Part shown: positions 26,200 to 35,398 of the stretch, piece by piece
How the letters are laid out: every line of letters starts with the position of its first letter
How positions within the stretch are numbered: position 1 is the stretch's first letter
Assembly (NCBI GenBank): GCA_001464665.1
Contig: LNDP01000024.1
Location: 558,001-622,000 of the forward strand
Direction of reading: 5' to 3'
Length of the DNA stretch: 64,000 bases
Source: Acidobacteria bacterium Ga0074141
GTDB lineage: Bacteria; Acidobacteriota; Blastocatellia; Pyrinomonadales; Pyrinomonadaceae
Translations under genes and position numbers: made by a program
Notes under the pieces: model-generated
What the model saw: only the letters and a program-made list of their open reading frames with translations
Told to the model about the DNA's origin: nothing
The model's database searches: none

Positions 26200-27374
26200 A
26201 CGGCGGTGCCGGCGGCATGGCCCGACGCCCATGCCCACTGAAAATTGTAGCCGCCGAGCCAGCCGGTAACATCAACGACCTCGCCGATGAAATAGAGGCC
26301 GGGCACCTTTTTTGCTTCCATCGTCTGCGACGAAAGCTCGCGGGTCGAAACGCCGCCGAGCGTAACCTCAGCCTTGTCCCAGCCCTCGGTCTCAGTAAAC
26401 GCTCGCCGCCAGCGGTGAAGCTCCGCCTCGATCATTTCGATGTCGTGGTTGCTCAGTTCATTTAGCGGCTTTTGCGGCAGCCGGCCTGCGGCGAATATCT
26501 CGACAAAACGCTCGGGCAAAAACCCTTTCAAAAAGTTATCAAGCCGCTGCCGGCTTCGGCGATTCTCATTTATGGCCTTGGAGATATCGCGGGCAGGCAG
26601 AAGATCAAACTCGACCTCGCCGCCGGGCTGCCAATAGTTCGAAGCCTGAAGGATCGCAGGGCCGGAGAGCCCGCGGTGTGTGAAAAGAATGTTCTCGCGA
26701 AAACTGTGTGAACCCGCCGTGACCTCGGCATCGATCGATATGCCGGCAAGCCCGCGAAACTCATTTGCCCCCGAAAAAACGAGCGGCACAAGCGACGGCC
26801 GCGTCTCCTCGATCGCGAGGCCAAACTGGCGGGCGACGCCGTAACCGAAGCCGGTCGCGCCGATCTTTGGAAATGATGGCCCACCGGTGGCGATGACGAG
26901 AGCTTCGCTTTCGAACGTGCCGCGGCTTGTGTGGACGGCGAAGCTTTTGCCTTTCTCGATCCGCTCGACGCTCGTGTCGGTCAATATCTCGACCCGCGAC
27001 GTGCGGCACTCGGCGAGCAGCATCTCGACGATCTCATGCGAGCGGCCGCGGCAAAAGAGCTGGCCGAGCTTTTTCTCGTAATACTCGATGCGGTGGCGTT
27101 TGACCAGCTCGACAAAATCGGCGGGCGTATAGCGGGCTAGGGCCGAGCGGGCGAAGTGCGGATTGCTCGAGACGAAGTTCTCAGCCGTCGTGTTGAGATT
27201 GGTAAAATTGCAGCGGCCGCCGCCGGAGATGACGATCTTGCGGCCGACCTCGGCATTGTGCTCGATGACCAAAACGCGACGCCCTCGGCGGCCGGCCGCG
27301 ATAGCGCAAAAGAGCCCCGCGGCCCCGCCTCCGATGATGATGACGTCGAATGTTTTTGCTGCCGAATCTCCCAT
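26196..27374 (-). CDS. NAD(P)/FAD-dependent oxidoreductase, HI0933/YhiN family
   Basis: 392 residues, the usual length. FAD motif VIIIGGGAAGLFCAIAAGRR is at the N-terminus, followed by the family-specific GRKIVISGGGRCNFTN. Further family stretches: VIATGGPSFPKIGATGFGY, FTHRGLSGPAILQAS and, near the end, LYFIGEVVDVTGWLGGYNFQ. These are cytosolic flavoproteins of still undefined reaction. Divergent from rfbD with a 41-bp gap. Confidence 0.93.
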   Translation of the reverse strand: MGDSAAKTFDVIIIGGGAAGLFCAIAAGRRGRRVLVIEHNAEVGRKIVISGGGRCNFTNLNTTAENFVSSNPHFARSALARYTPADFVELVKRHRIEYYEKKLGQLFCRGRSHEIVEMLLAECRTSRVEILTDTSVERIEKGKSFAVHTSRGTFESEALVIATGGPSFPKIGATGFGYGVARQFGLAIEETRPSLVPLVFSGANEFRGLAGISIDAEVTAGSHSFRENILFTHRGLSGPAILQASNYWQPGGEVEFDLLPARDISKAINENRRSRQRLDNFLKGFLPERFVEIFAAGRLPQKPLNELSNHDIEMIEAELHRWRRAFTETEGWDKAEVTLGGVSTRELSSQTMEAKKVPGLYFIGEVVDVTGWLGGYNFQWAWASGHAAGTAV

Positions 27375-27415
27375 CTTCGCGCACCCCAGGGCGAATGCGA
27401 TATTCTAGCCTCGAT

Positions 27416-28267
27416 ATGAAGGTTCTCATAACAGGTGCCAACGGGATGGTTGCCCGGTCGGCGAGGGAATATTGCGAAAGTATCGGCGATGAGGTGCACG
27501 CGCTTGCTCGAGCTGAGCTCAACATAGCTGATGCAGATGCGGTGCGGCAGACGATCGAGCGGCTGCGGCCGGACGCGATCTTGAACTGCGCGGCGTTTAC
27601 CGACGTTGACGGTGCGGAAGCGCAAGTCGAGGCGTGCTATGCGGCGAATGTTGCGGGCGTCCGGAACCTTGCCCGCTCTGCGGCCGAATATGACGCTCGG
27701 TTCGTTACCATCTCGACCGATTATGTTTTCAGCGGCGAGAAGGCCAGGCTTTACACCGAGGACGATGTGCCCGAGCCGAAGGGCGTTTACGCCGTCTCAA
27801 AATACGAAGGCGAGCTGGCCGCCGCTGAGGCAAACCCGGCGGCGGTCGTCGTCCGCTCGGGCTGGATCTATGGCCGCGGCGGGACGAACTTTTTGAGCGT
27901 TATGCCTCGGTTACTCGGCGAGGGGAAAGCGATCAAGGCGATCAGCGATTCTTACGGCACGCCGACCTACGCCGCCGACCTTGCCCGGCGGATGCGAGAA
28001 CTCGCCGAGCGTGAATTTACCGGCGTCATCCACGTTACGAATGCCGGTGACGGGACAAGCTATTCGGGGTTTGCGAAAAAGCTGGCCGAGCTTGGCGGAT
28101 TCGATCCCGAGCTTATCGAAGAGGTTTCCGGCGAGACGCTCAAGCGGCCGGCACCGCGGCCAAAGAGTTCGCGGCTCGGCTCGGTTCGCCAGGTAAAAAG
28201 CTTGGGCGCCCTTCCCGGTTGGGAGGACGCCCTTAAGCGATTCCTTGCGACGGCTAATATGAGATAA
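27416..28267 (+). CDS. rfbD: dTDP-4-dehydrorhamnose reductase
   Basis: 283 residues from the ATG at 27416, which starts directly with MKVLITGANGMVARSAREY, the NAD(P)-binding loop. It reduces dTDP-4-dehydrorhamnose to dTDP-L-rhamnose, the last step of rhamnose donor synthesis for surface polysaccharides. Other signatures: LNCAAFTDVDGAEAQ, FVTISTDYVFSG and YAVSKYEGELAA with the catalytic Tyr-x3-Lys. rfbA, B and C are not next to it. It converges on the polysaccharide tyrosine kinase gene with a 3-bp gap. Confidence 0.93.
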   Translation: MKVLITGANGMVARSAREYCESIGDEVHALARAELNIADADAVRQTIERLRPDAILNCAAFTDVDGAEAQVEACYAANVAGVRNLARSAAEYDARFVTISTDYVFSGEKARLYTEDDVPEPKGVYAVSKYEGELAAAEANPAAVVVRSGWIYGRGGTNFLSVMPRLLGEGKAIKAISDSYGTPTYAADLARRMRELAEREFTGVIHVTNAGDGTSYSGFAKKLAELGGFDPELIEEVSGETLKRPAPRPKSSRLGSVRQVKSLGALPGWEDALKRFLATANMR

Positions 28268-28270
28268 AGC

Positions 28271-30772
28271 TTACACCTTGTCGTTCGACCCGTTGCCGTT
28301 CGTGTCAGTGTCCATCCTCGGTGTCGAGGCATCATCCTCGGCGTTCTTGTAATAATCGTAATAGCCCGCACCGTAGTAGCCGTATTCGACCGAGCCCTGC
28401 TTGATGCCGTTGAGCACCACGCCGTAGATGCGTGCACCGATATTGCCTAGCCGCTGTTTGAACCGCCGCATCAGGTGGAGCGAACTCTTGCCCGCCATCG
28501 CCACCAAGATGACGCCATCGACCTGTGTCGAGAGAATGGCCGCGTCGGTAAACGAAATGGCCGGCGGCGAATCGATGATGACGTGCTTATACTTGCTCCG
28601 CAGAAACTGAAGCAGGTTGCGCATCTCGTTCGAGCTCAAGAGCTCGGCCGGGTTCGGCGGGATCGGCCCGCTGGTTATCACCTTGAGCCGCGGCAGGTCG
28701 CGACAGGCCTTGATCAGGTTCTTTGTATTTCGGTCGCCCGAAAGGTAGTTGGTCAGCCCTTCGGAATTCTCAAGGTCGAAATAGTTATGGAGCCGCGGCC
28801 GGCGAAGGTCGCAATCAACAATGATGACGTCAACATCCGCCTGAGCAAGTGTGATCGCCGTATTGATCGCGGTGGTCGTTTTGCCCTCGGAGGGCTGCGA
28901 CGAGGTTACCAGGATCGATTGCGGCGGCTTACCGGCCGAGGAGAACAAGAGCGACGTTCGCAGGTGGCGATACGCCTCTGCCATCGGCGATTGGCGCTCA
29001 TCGAGCGCGACAAGGCTTGTAATCGGATTGCCACCATTCTCGGCAGCGAGCCGCAGCCGCTTCTTTTCCGAGCCGAAATAGTGCGGAATGAGGGCAAGGG
29101 TCGGAAGCCCGAGCTGGCGGCCGATGTCCTCGGAGGTCTTGACCGAATCGTCGAGATAATCGAGCAAAAAAGCGAGCCCGACGCCGGCCGCGAGCGAGAG
29201 CAGCAATGCAACGAAAATGTTGCGTTCCCGGTTCGGGCCGACTTTTCTTGCCGTCTCGGCCGCTCCGGCAACTTTGATATTGTCCGGCGTGCTGTTGGCG
29301 ATGGCAAGTTCCTGCTCTTTGAGCCGCTGGGTGTAGGTATCGAGCAGGTTCCGCTTGGTTTCGATGTCGCGTTTAAGGGTCGTTAGCCGCGTTTGCGCCT
29401 GGCCTTGAATATTTGCAAGTGCAGCTTCGCGGTCGTAGGCGGCCTGTGCCTGGCCTTCCTCTTTCCGCTTTGCCTCAAGCTGTGCGCGGAGCGCGGTCAA
29501 CGCTCCGCCGACGGCTTCGCGTTCGATCTTTTTCTGGTCGCGGTCGATGATCGCGGTGACCTCTTGCTCGGTCCGCGTGCGGGTTTCTTTTAGAGAAACG
29601 ATCCGCTCCGCCATCTTCTTCACTTCCGGATACTCGGGCGTGTAGCGGACGAGCAGTTCGGACCTTTCGGTCTCGGCCTGTTGGATCTGCTTATCGATAT
29701 TGCGGATGTCGTCCTGGAGCTTTGCCTTGCGCTCATTGTTGAGCCGCATCGTGTCCTGAAAGATCTTGTTGTCATAAAGGTCGGGGATGTTCATCCCTTC
29801 GCCGCGTTGGCTTGCGGCGAGTGCGGCGTTGTAGCGGCTCTCAAGCTGCCGCCGCGTTTCCATCGTCTTAAGGTAGGTTTCGCTTAGCGACCCGAGGCGG
29901 CTCGCGGCGAGGTCCTGGCCTTTCTCCTGCAGCGGCAAATTGCTCTCGCGCATCGCAGCGATCAGCTCAAGTTCCTGTTCGGCGATGGTCCGCGAGAGGT
30001 CTTCCATCGATTTCTCAAGGTCCTCTTTAGCGCGTATCGCACCTTCCATTTCACGCTGGGCGTGTTGGCGAATAAAGACCTCGGGCAGCTTATTTGCAAC
30101 GACCTGTGCGAGTTCCCGATTTTTGCTCTGCACCTTCACATCGACGAGGTTCGTCCGCTCAAGAGTTGTTGCCGAAACCGAGAACAGCCCCGAATAACTA
30201 ATAACGCGGGCCTCTTCTTCCGGAGAAAGCACCGGCTTGGTGTCTTCTGTCACTGGAATTTCGCTCAGAACGGGCAGAGAGCTTTGCTTTTCGCCCTCGG
30301 GTTCAGAACCCGCAAAGATCGAGGAGAAACCGCTAAACATTCCACCACCGCCGCCGGCGAGGTTTGCGTCACGATAAAGCCCGAGCTCTTTAACAAGCTC
30401 TTTCTTGATGTCAGGGCTTTGCAGAAGCTGGAGCTGCGTCGCCATGTAGTTGGCGTCGCCGCCGAAGTTGATATTGATCGCGTCCTTTGAGGTGACCTTC
30501 GGCCGTCGCGGTTCGATCACCATTTTCGAGATGGCCTCGAACACATCCGGCTGGCGAAACATATAAAATGCCGCCGCTGCGGTGACGATCGCCATCAACG
30601 CCAGGATCAGCGGAAGCCGTTTCATCACGACCGTCAGGTAATTCTGGAGGTTTCGCCGGCCCTCGGAGACCGGATCGTCGTACATCGGCAAATAGCTCTG
30701 CTGATATTCGGGTGCCGTAGTTCGTAGATCGTTGGTCCTCGGCATTGGAGCTAGCCGCTGTTCCTGTTCCAT
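28271..30772 (-). CDS. polysaccharide chain-length/export protein fused to BY-type tyrosine autokinase
   Basis: 833 residues from the ATG at 30772; an in-frame TTG at 30823 would add 17 residues but lacks a ribosome site. Layout of Wzc/CapB-type proteins: Wzz domain between two transmembrane helices (first about residue 65, second about residue 520), long coiled coil in between, then a cytosolic kinase with Walker A SSQPSEGKTTTAINTA, Walker A' DVIIVDCDLRRPRL and Walker B KHVIIDSPPA. The C-terminus has the Tyr cluster SVEYGYYGAGYYDYYKNAE that is autophosphorylated. It controls length and export of exopolysaccharide. Confidence 0.94.
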   Translation of the reverse strand: MEQEQRLAPMPRTNDLRTTAPEYQQSYLPMYDDPVSEGRRNLQNYLTVVMKRLPLILALMAIVTAAAAFYMFRQPDVFEAISKMVIEPRRPKVTSKDAININFGGDANYMATQLQLLQSPDIKKELVKELGLYRDANLAGGGGGMFSGFSSIFAGSEPEGEKQSSLPVLSEIPVTEDTKPVLSPEEEARVISYSGLFSVSATTLERTNLVDVKVQSKNRELAQVVANKLPEVFIRQHAQREMEGAIRAKEDLEKSMEDLSRTIAEQELELIAAMRESNLPLQEKGQDLAASRLGSLSETYLKTMETRRQLESRYNAALAASQRGEGMNIPDLYDNKIFQDTMRLNNERKAKLQDDIRNIDKQIQQAETERSELLVRYTPEYPEVKKMAERIVSLKETRTRTEQEVTAIIDRDQKKIEREAVGGALTALRAQLEAKRKEEGQAQAAYDREAALANIQGQAQTRLTTLKRDIETKRNLLDTYTQRLKEQELAIANSTPDNIKVAGAAETARKVGPNRERNIFVALLLSLAAGVGLAFLLDYLDDSVKTSEDIGRQLGLPTLALIPHYFGSEKKRLRLAAENGGNPITSLVALDERQSPMAEAYRHLRTSLLFSSAGKPPQSILVTSSQPSEGKTTTAINTAITLAQADVDVIIVDCDLRRPRLHNYFDLENSEGLTNYLSGDRNTKNLIKACRDLPRLKVITSGPIPPNPAELLSSNEMRNLLQFLRSKYKHVIIDSPPAISFTDAAILSTQVDGVILVAMAGKSSLHLMRRFKQRLGNIGARIYGVVLNGIKQGSVEYGYYGAGYYDYYKNAEDDASTPRMDTDTNGNGSNDKV

Positions 30773-30984
30773 AAATGCTCTAAATTGAACGAGATCAATA
30801 ATATCGGGGGAAATCTCGTGCAAACTTGTTTTATACCATATTCCGCCCGCATTTACACGGTTTTTCCGTCTGAGTACTTAACTGGGACTCGATCGCAGGG
30901 CCTCCAGTTTTGTTGGCCTTTCGGGCGCGGTGATAGAATAAAAGGTTGAATTTATTTACGTGATCTGCACGAATATATATCTAT

Positions 30985-33900
30985 ATGACGCCATTTTCCG
31001 AGATAAATACTAATGCCGACGGGTTCGACTTCGAACTCGGCATCGACGGTTATAACTTCTCAGACCTTTATGATGCAGAGAAGCTCCGAGAGCTTGCCGA
31101 AAAGTTTTACGCCGAGGTCGCCGAAAAGGAGCCCGTACTCGGCGATGCCTTGCAGAAATACATTGCCGCCCGCGGTGATGGCTTCGAGCGACGGGTCGAA
31201 TCAAAGATACTGACCGATGCGGCCCCGTTCCTTTCGGACTTTGTCGGCCGCATTTTTCGCGTCTCGCGGGAACGCGAAGCGATCCAGAAGGCCATCATCG
31301 AACAGGACCCGATCTGGAAATACAAGTTCTTTGTCCAGCGCCGAGCGATCAAGTCCTATAAACCGGAGTCGATAGCCGAGCTCAACCTCAATGAGCTGAA
31401 TTTGGCAGTGACGGAAATGCGGAACCGGGCGTTCGATGAAACGCTGATCTACGACGAAGAGCTCGGCATCGCTGCGATGGCGGCCCGGCTGACGGAGGCG
31501 GAAGAGGCGTTTCAAAAAGACGCGAATGCCAACGGCGCGAACAAGGCCGCTGTCGATAACATCCAGGCACTTTACGAAAGGCAAAAGGACCAGGCCTTTG
31601 GACGCGTCTTTACCGAGCACATCATCAAGACGGACGCGACCGGCGACCTGCTGACGGTAAAGGCGGCGCTTTCGATCCTCGAGGCTTGGTCGGCGGCTGA
31701 GTTCTATAAGAAAGAGAAGCGATGGAAGGCTTTCAAGACGCCGCATGCTCTCGATTACCAGAACCTCGTTCACCTTATCCATCCGGAGCCGAAGCTCCAC
31801 AACATAATGCGCGGCCGCGAGGAAGAACTCCGCCGCCGCGATGGCTTTAAGCTGACCGACGACCGCGGCACGATGCGCGACGCGCTCTACGAGATCGATT
31901 ACTGCATGATCTGCCACGAGCGCGGAAAGGACGCCTGTTCGACCGGGCTCCGCGAACCGGATGGCACCGCAAAGCGCAATCCTCTCGGCATCAAGACCGA
32001 AGGCTGCCCGCTCGACGAACGCATCTCGGAAATGCACATGCTCAAAAAGCAGGGCGACCCGATCGGTTCGCTGGCGATCGTCACCATCGATAACCCGATG
32101 TGTGCCGGCACCGGCCACCGGATCTGCAATGACTGTATGAAGGGCTGCATCTTCCAGAAGCAGGAGCCGGTCAATATTCCTCTGGCGGAGACGGCTTCGC
32201 TGACGGACGTGCTCGGCCTGCCGTACGGCTTTGAGATCTATAGCCTGCTGACGCGCTGGAACCCGCTCAACGCCCGGCGTCCCTACGCGCTTCCCTACAA
32301 CGGCAAGAATGTGCTGGTCGTCGGGCTCGGGCCGGCGGGTTATACGCTCTCGCAATATCTGCTAAACGAGGGCTTTGGCGTGGTCGGCATTGACGGGCTG
32401 AAGATCGAGCCGCTTCCGGACGAATGGACCGGCAAGCTCGGGACCGAGTGCCCGCGGCCGGTGAAGGATATTTCTGAGATCACGGAAGAGCTTGATGAGC
32501 GGGTTCTTTCGGGCTTCGGCGGCGTGTCGGAATACGGCATCACGGTCCGCTGGGACAAGAATTTCCTGACGATGGTCCAGCTTCTTCTCCAGCGGCGGAA
32601 GCGCTTCCGGGCCTACGGCGGTGTCCGCTTTGGCGGCACGCTGACCATTGAGGACGCATGGGACTTCGGCTTTGACCACATCGCGATCGCGACCGGTGCC
32701 GGCCGCCCGACCATCGTCCCGATGAAGAACAACCTGATCCGCGGCATCCGCCAGGCCTCGGACTTCCTGATGGCGTTGCAGCTAACGGGTGCCTTTAAGA
32801 AGGACACGCTCTCAAACCTGCAGGTGCGGCTGCCGGCGGTCGTCATCGGCGGCGGGCTGACCGGCATCGACACGGCGACCGAGCTTTTCGCCTACTATCC
32901 GGTGCAGGTCGAAAAGATGCTGGCGAAATATGAGGACGTCATCGCCGAATTTGGCGAGGAAGCGACGCTCGCAAAATTTGACGAGGAAGAGAGGGCGATG
33001 ATGCTCGAATTCCTCGACCACGGACGCAAGGTCCGGGCCGAACGCGAGCGTGCGGCAGCGGCGGGCGAAGAGCCGAACTTCGTTTCGCTGGTAAGGTCTT
33101 GGGGCGGAGTTTCGCTGGTTTACCGCAAGCGGCTGCAGGATTCACCCGCCTATCGGCTCAACCACGAAGAAGTGCAGAAGGCACTCGAGGAAGGCATAAA
33201 CATCGTCGAGCTGATGTCGCCGACCGAGGCCGTTCCGGACGAATTTGGGGCGGTCAAGGCCCTGAAGTTTGAGTCGGTGAACTACGACGCCGAGACGGGC
33301 AAGTTCACGAACTCGGGCGAGATACACGAATTCCCTGCGAGGACGGTCTGCGTTGCGGCCGGCACCTCGCCGAACGTGATCTACGAGAAGGAAAAGCCGG
33401 GCACGTTCCAGCTCGATGAATGGCGGCAGTTCTTCAAGCCCTTCAAGGTCGAGCGCAACGGCGACGACAAGCTCCACGTGGCCGAGGCCGCAAAGGGCGA
33501 AGCGGCGTTCTTTACCTCATACGAGCACGACGGAAAGTTCATTTCATATTACGGCGACAACCACCCGCAATATGCCGGCAACGTCGTCAAGGCAATGGCC
33601 TCGGCCAAGCACGGTTACTCAAAGGTGGTCGAGCTTTTTGCCGATGAGCTTGCCGAACGCGGCTCGCTGCCGCAGGCGGAACGCGATGCGATCTTTGACA
33701 AGCTTGTCGCAACGCTCGACGAGCAGCTACGGGCCTACGTCGTAAAGGTCGTCAGGCTGACGCCGACGATCGTCGATGTGATCGTAAAGGCTCCGCTGCA
33801 GGCGAGGAAATTTGAGCCCGGACAGTTCTATCGGCTGCAAAACTTTGAGACGCAGGCGCCGGTAGTTGACGGCACGCGGCTGATGATGGAAGGGCTCGCC

Positions 33901-34704
33901 CTGACGGGTGCTTGGGTCGATGAAAAGGCCGGGCTGCTCTCGATGATCGTGCTTGAGATGGGAACGTCCTCGCGGCTTTGCTCGCTGCTGAAAGAAGGCG
34001 AGGAAGTGCTCGTAATGGGCCCGACCGGAACACCGACCGAGATACCGGAAAATGAGACGGTCCTGCTGGCCGGCGGCGGGCTCGGCAATGCGGTGCTCTT
34101 CTCGATCGCACGCGCACTTCGCGAAAAGAACAACAAGGTCGTTTACTTTGCCGGCTACAAGAACAGCGCAGACCTCTTCAAACGTGAGGAGATAGAGAAT
34201 GCGACCGACCAGGTCATCTGGGCGACGGACGCGGGCGAATTCATCGCCCCGCAGCGGCCGCAGGACGCGCACTACCGCGGCAATATCGTCCAGGCGATGG
34301 TCGCTTATGCCGAGGGCTCGCTTGGTGAACAGCACGTCAAGCTCAATGAGATCGACCGCATCATCGCCATCGGCTCGGACCGGATGATGAACGGCGTTCG
34401 CGAATCACGGCACGGTGTGCTGAAGCCGTTCCTAAAGGAGCAGCACGTCGCCATCGGCTCAATAAACAGCCCGATGCAATGCATGATGAAAGAGGTCTGC
34501 GCCCAGTGTCTGCAGCGGCACGTTAACCCGCACACCGGCGAGGAGTTCTTCGTCTTCTCATGCTTTAACCAGGACCAGCATCTGGACTTCGTCGATTTCA
34601 AGAACCTGAACGACCGCCTCCGGGCAAACAGCGTTCAAGAGAAACTGACGAACCTCTGGCTGGACCGGGTGTTCAAAAAGCCGGAGAAGGTCGTTGCTGG
34701 ATAA
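30985..34704 (+). CDS. giant FAD/iron-sulfur oxidoreductase (GltD-like plus PyrK-like)
   Basis: 1239 residues. Four parts are visible: an N-terminal helical region of about 290 residues with no recognised family; a Cys-rich iron-sulfur segment (YCMICHERGKDACSTG, MCAGTGHRICNDCMKGCIF; about residues 305-395); a glutamate-synthase-small-subunit-like flavoprotein (NVLVVGLGPAGYTLSQYL, later AVVIGGGLTGIDTATEL); and from about residue 920 a ferredoxin-NADP reductase/PyrK-like part (FEPGQFYRLQNF, LLAGGGLGNAVLFSIA) ending in a Cys cluster (CMMKEVCAQCLQ, then FSCFNQDQ). It should move electrons between NAD(P)H and another carrier; the partner is unknown. Its 3' end recurs at 37617. Confidence 0.88.
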   Translation: MTPFSEINTNADGFDFELGIDGYNFSDLYDAEKLRELAEKFYAEVAEKEPVLGDALQKYIAARGDGFERRVESKILTDAAPFLSDFVGRIFRVSREREAIQKAIIEQDPIWKYKFFVQRRAIKSYKPESIAELNLNELNLAVTEMRNRAFDETLIYDEELGIAAMAARLTEAEEAFQKDANANGANKAAVDNIQALYERQKDQAFGRVFTEHIIKTDATGDLLTVKAALSILEAWSAAEFYKKEKRWKAFKTPHALDYQNLVHLIHPEPKLHNIMRGREEELRRRDGFKLTDDRGTMRDALYEIDYCMICHERGKDACSTGLREPDGTAKRNPLGIKTEGCPLDERISEMHMLKKQGDPIGSLAIVTIDNPMCAGTGHRICNDCMKGCIFQKQEPVNIPLAETASLTDVLGLPYGFEIYSLLTRWNPLNARRPYALPYNGKNVLVVGLGPAGYTLSQYLLNEGFGVVGIDGLKIEPLPDEWTGKLGTECPRPVKDISEITEELDERVLSGFGGVSEYGITVRWDKNFLTMVQLLLQRRKRFRAYGGVRFGGTLTIEDAWDFGFDHIAIATGAGRPTIVPMKNNLIRGIRQASDFLMALQLTGAFKKDTLSNLQVRLPAVVIGGGLTGIDTATELFAYYPVQVEKMLAKYEDVIAEFGEEATLAKFDEEERAMMLEFLDHGRKVRAERERAAAAGEEPNFVSLVRSWGGVSLVYRKRLQDSPAYRLNHEEVQKALEEGINIVELMSPTEAVPDEFGAVKALKFESVNYDAETGKFTNSGEIHEFPARTVCVAAGTSPNVIYEKEKPGTFQLDEWRQFFKPFKVERNGDDKLHVAEAAKGEAAFFTSYEHDGKFISYYGDNHPQYAGNVVKAMASAKHGYSKVVELFADELAERGSLPQAERDAIFDKLVATLDEQLRAYVVKVVRLTPTIVDVIVKAPLQARKFEPGQFYRLQNFETQAPVVDGTRLMMEGLALTGAWVDEKAGLLSMIVLEMGTSSRLCSLLKEGEEVLVMGPTGTPTEIPENETVLLAGGGLGNAVLFSIARALREKNNKVVYFAGYKNSADLFKREEIENATDQVIWATDAGEFIAPQRPQDAHYRGNIVQAMVAYAEGSLGEQHVKLNEIDRIIAIGSDRMMNGVRESRHGVLKPFLKEQHVAIGSINSPMQCMMKEVCAQCLQRHVNPHTGEEFFVFSCFNQDQHLDFVDFKNLNDRLRANSVQEKLTNLWLDRVFKKPEKVVAG

Positions 34705-34718
34705 TGCAAATTTAACAG

Positions 34719-34886
34719 ATGACCAAGCACAAAAATATTGGAAGTAATTTTGACGATTTTCTTGCTGAAGAAGGCGAGCTTGATGAGGTGACCGCTGTCG
34801 CAACAGAGCGGGTCATTGCATGGGAGCGAAACGAGGCGATGTGGAAAAAAGACTTCTCAGAATCTGGCCTCAAAATGCGTACTTAA
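34719..34886 (+). pseudogene. N-terminal fragment of a HigA-like XRE antitoxin
   Basis: 55 codons. MTKHKNIGSNFDDFLAEEGE then LDEVTAVATERVIAWERNEAM matches the N-terminus of HigA-type antitoxins (GSNFDDFLxEEG start), which normally continue for about 40 residues with a helix-turn-helix. Here the reading diverges after the EAM and stops, so the DNA-binding part is missing. No toxin gene is next to it; the oxidoreductase ends 14 bp upstream. The fragment marks the left edge of the accessory region. Confidence 0.7.
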
Positions 34887-35157
34887 CCGGGCAGCATTGC
34901 GGTAGACCGAACACTTCCGTCGACCGATGCGGGCCGTGCCTCGAAACCAGATTCGGGCTGCAAATTCGGTCGTCGATAGGTTAAAGATTGACTTGATTGG
35001 ACATCAGAGGGCAGGCAGGTCTCCGTTCTTTTTCCAACCATTGGATCGAAAATGCTCCTCTGACTTATGAAAATCGCCCAGATTCCATCACCTGGAAATG
35101 GGCCATAATTAAGAGGCAGTAGCAACTCCGTGCGGCAGGCGATTACCGAGTCACGTG
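34887..35157. other. non-coding segment at island left edge
   Basis: About 270 bp with no recognisable gene. A minus-strand frame of 80 codons (34883-35125) shows no family, no ribosome site and no repeat. A weak inverted repeat TTCCA/TGGAA lies near 35085. Probably debris left by the event that removed the rest of the antitoxin gene. Confidence 0.5.
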
Positions 35158-35187
35158 TTGACTTACCTTACTAAGTTAGGTTAGTAA
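35158..35187 (+). promoter_or_regulatory. promoter with palindromic operator for the restriction-modification operon
   Basis: TTGACT (35158-35163) and TTAGTA (35181-35186) are 17 bp apart. Overlapping the spacer and -10 is a perfect inverted repeat, TTACTAA (35168-35174) and TTAGTAA (35181-35187) around GTTAGG. A repressor bound there would block RNA polymerase. The next gene encodes a ribbon-helix-helix protein, so autoregulation is the natural reading. The predicted transcript start is at or just before the GTG at 35195. Confidence 0.6.
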
Positions 35188-35194
35188 TAAGACT

Positions 35195-35398
35195 GTGCAA
35201 GAGAAAAGATCCAGAGAAAAGAATGTGAAGACTTTTCCTCTTACGCTTACAGAGAATCTTCATAAATCGTTGAAGATGAAGGCAATCGAAGAGGGAAAGA
35301 CTCTGCATTCACTAATCATCGACGTTCTGACCTCGCATATTCAGGTAGCTTCAACCACCCCCGTAAGCGTTAAAGGTAGGAGTTTTCCCGACAAATGA
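35195..35398 (+). CDS. ribbon-helix-helix (Arc/MetJ-type) regulator
   Basis: 67 residues. The core KTFPLTLTENLHKSLKMKA followed by EEGKTLHSLIIDVLTSHI has one short beta strand and two helices, the pattern of Arc/CopG-type DNA-binding proteins. GTG at 35195 is the first possible start; an alternative GTG at 35225 would still keep the whole RHH core. Its stop overlaps the methyltransferase ATG (ATGA), so it likely controls that gene, as C proteins do in other restriction systems. It could also be an orphan antitoxin. DNA here is clearly AT-richer than the neighbours. Confidence 0.75.
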   Translation: MQEKRSREKNVKTFPLTLTENLHKSLKMKAIEEGKTLHSLIIDVLTSHIQVASTTPVSVKGRSFPDK

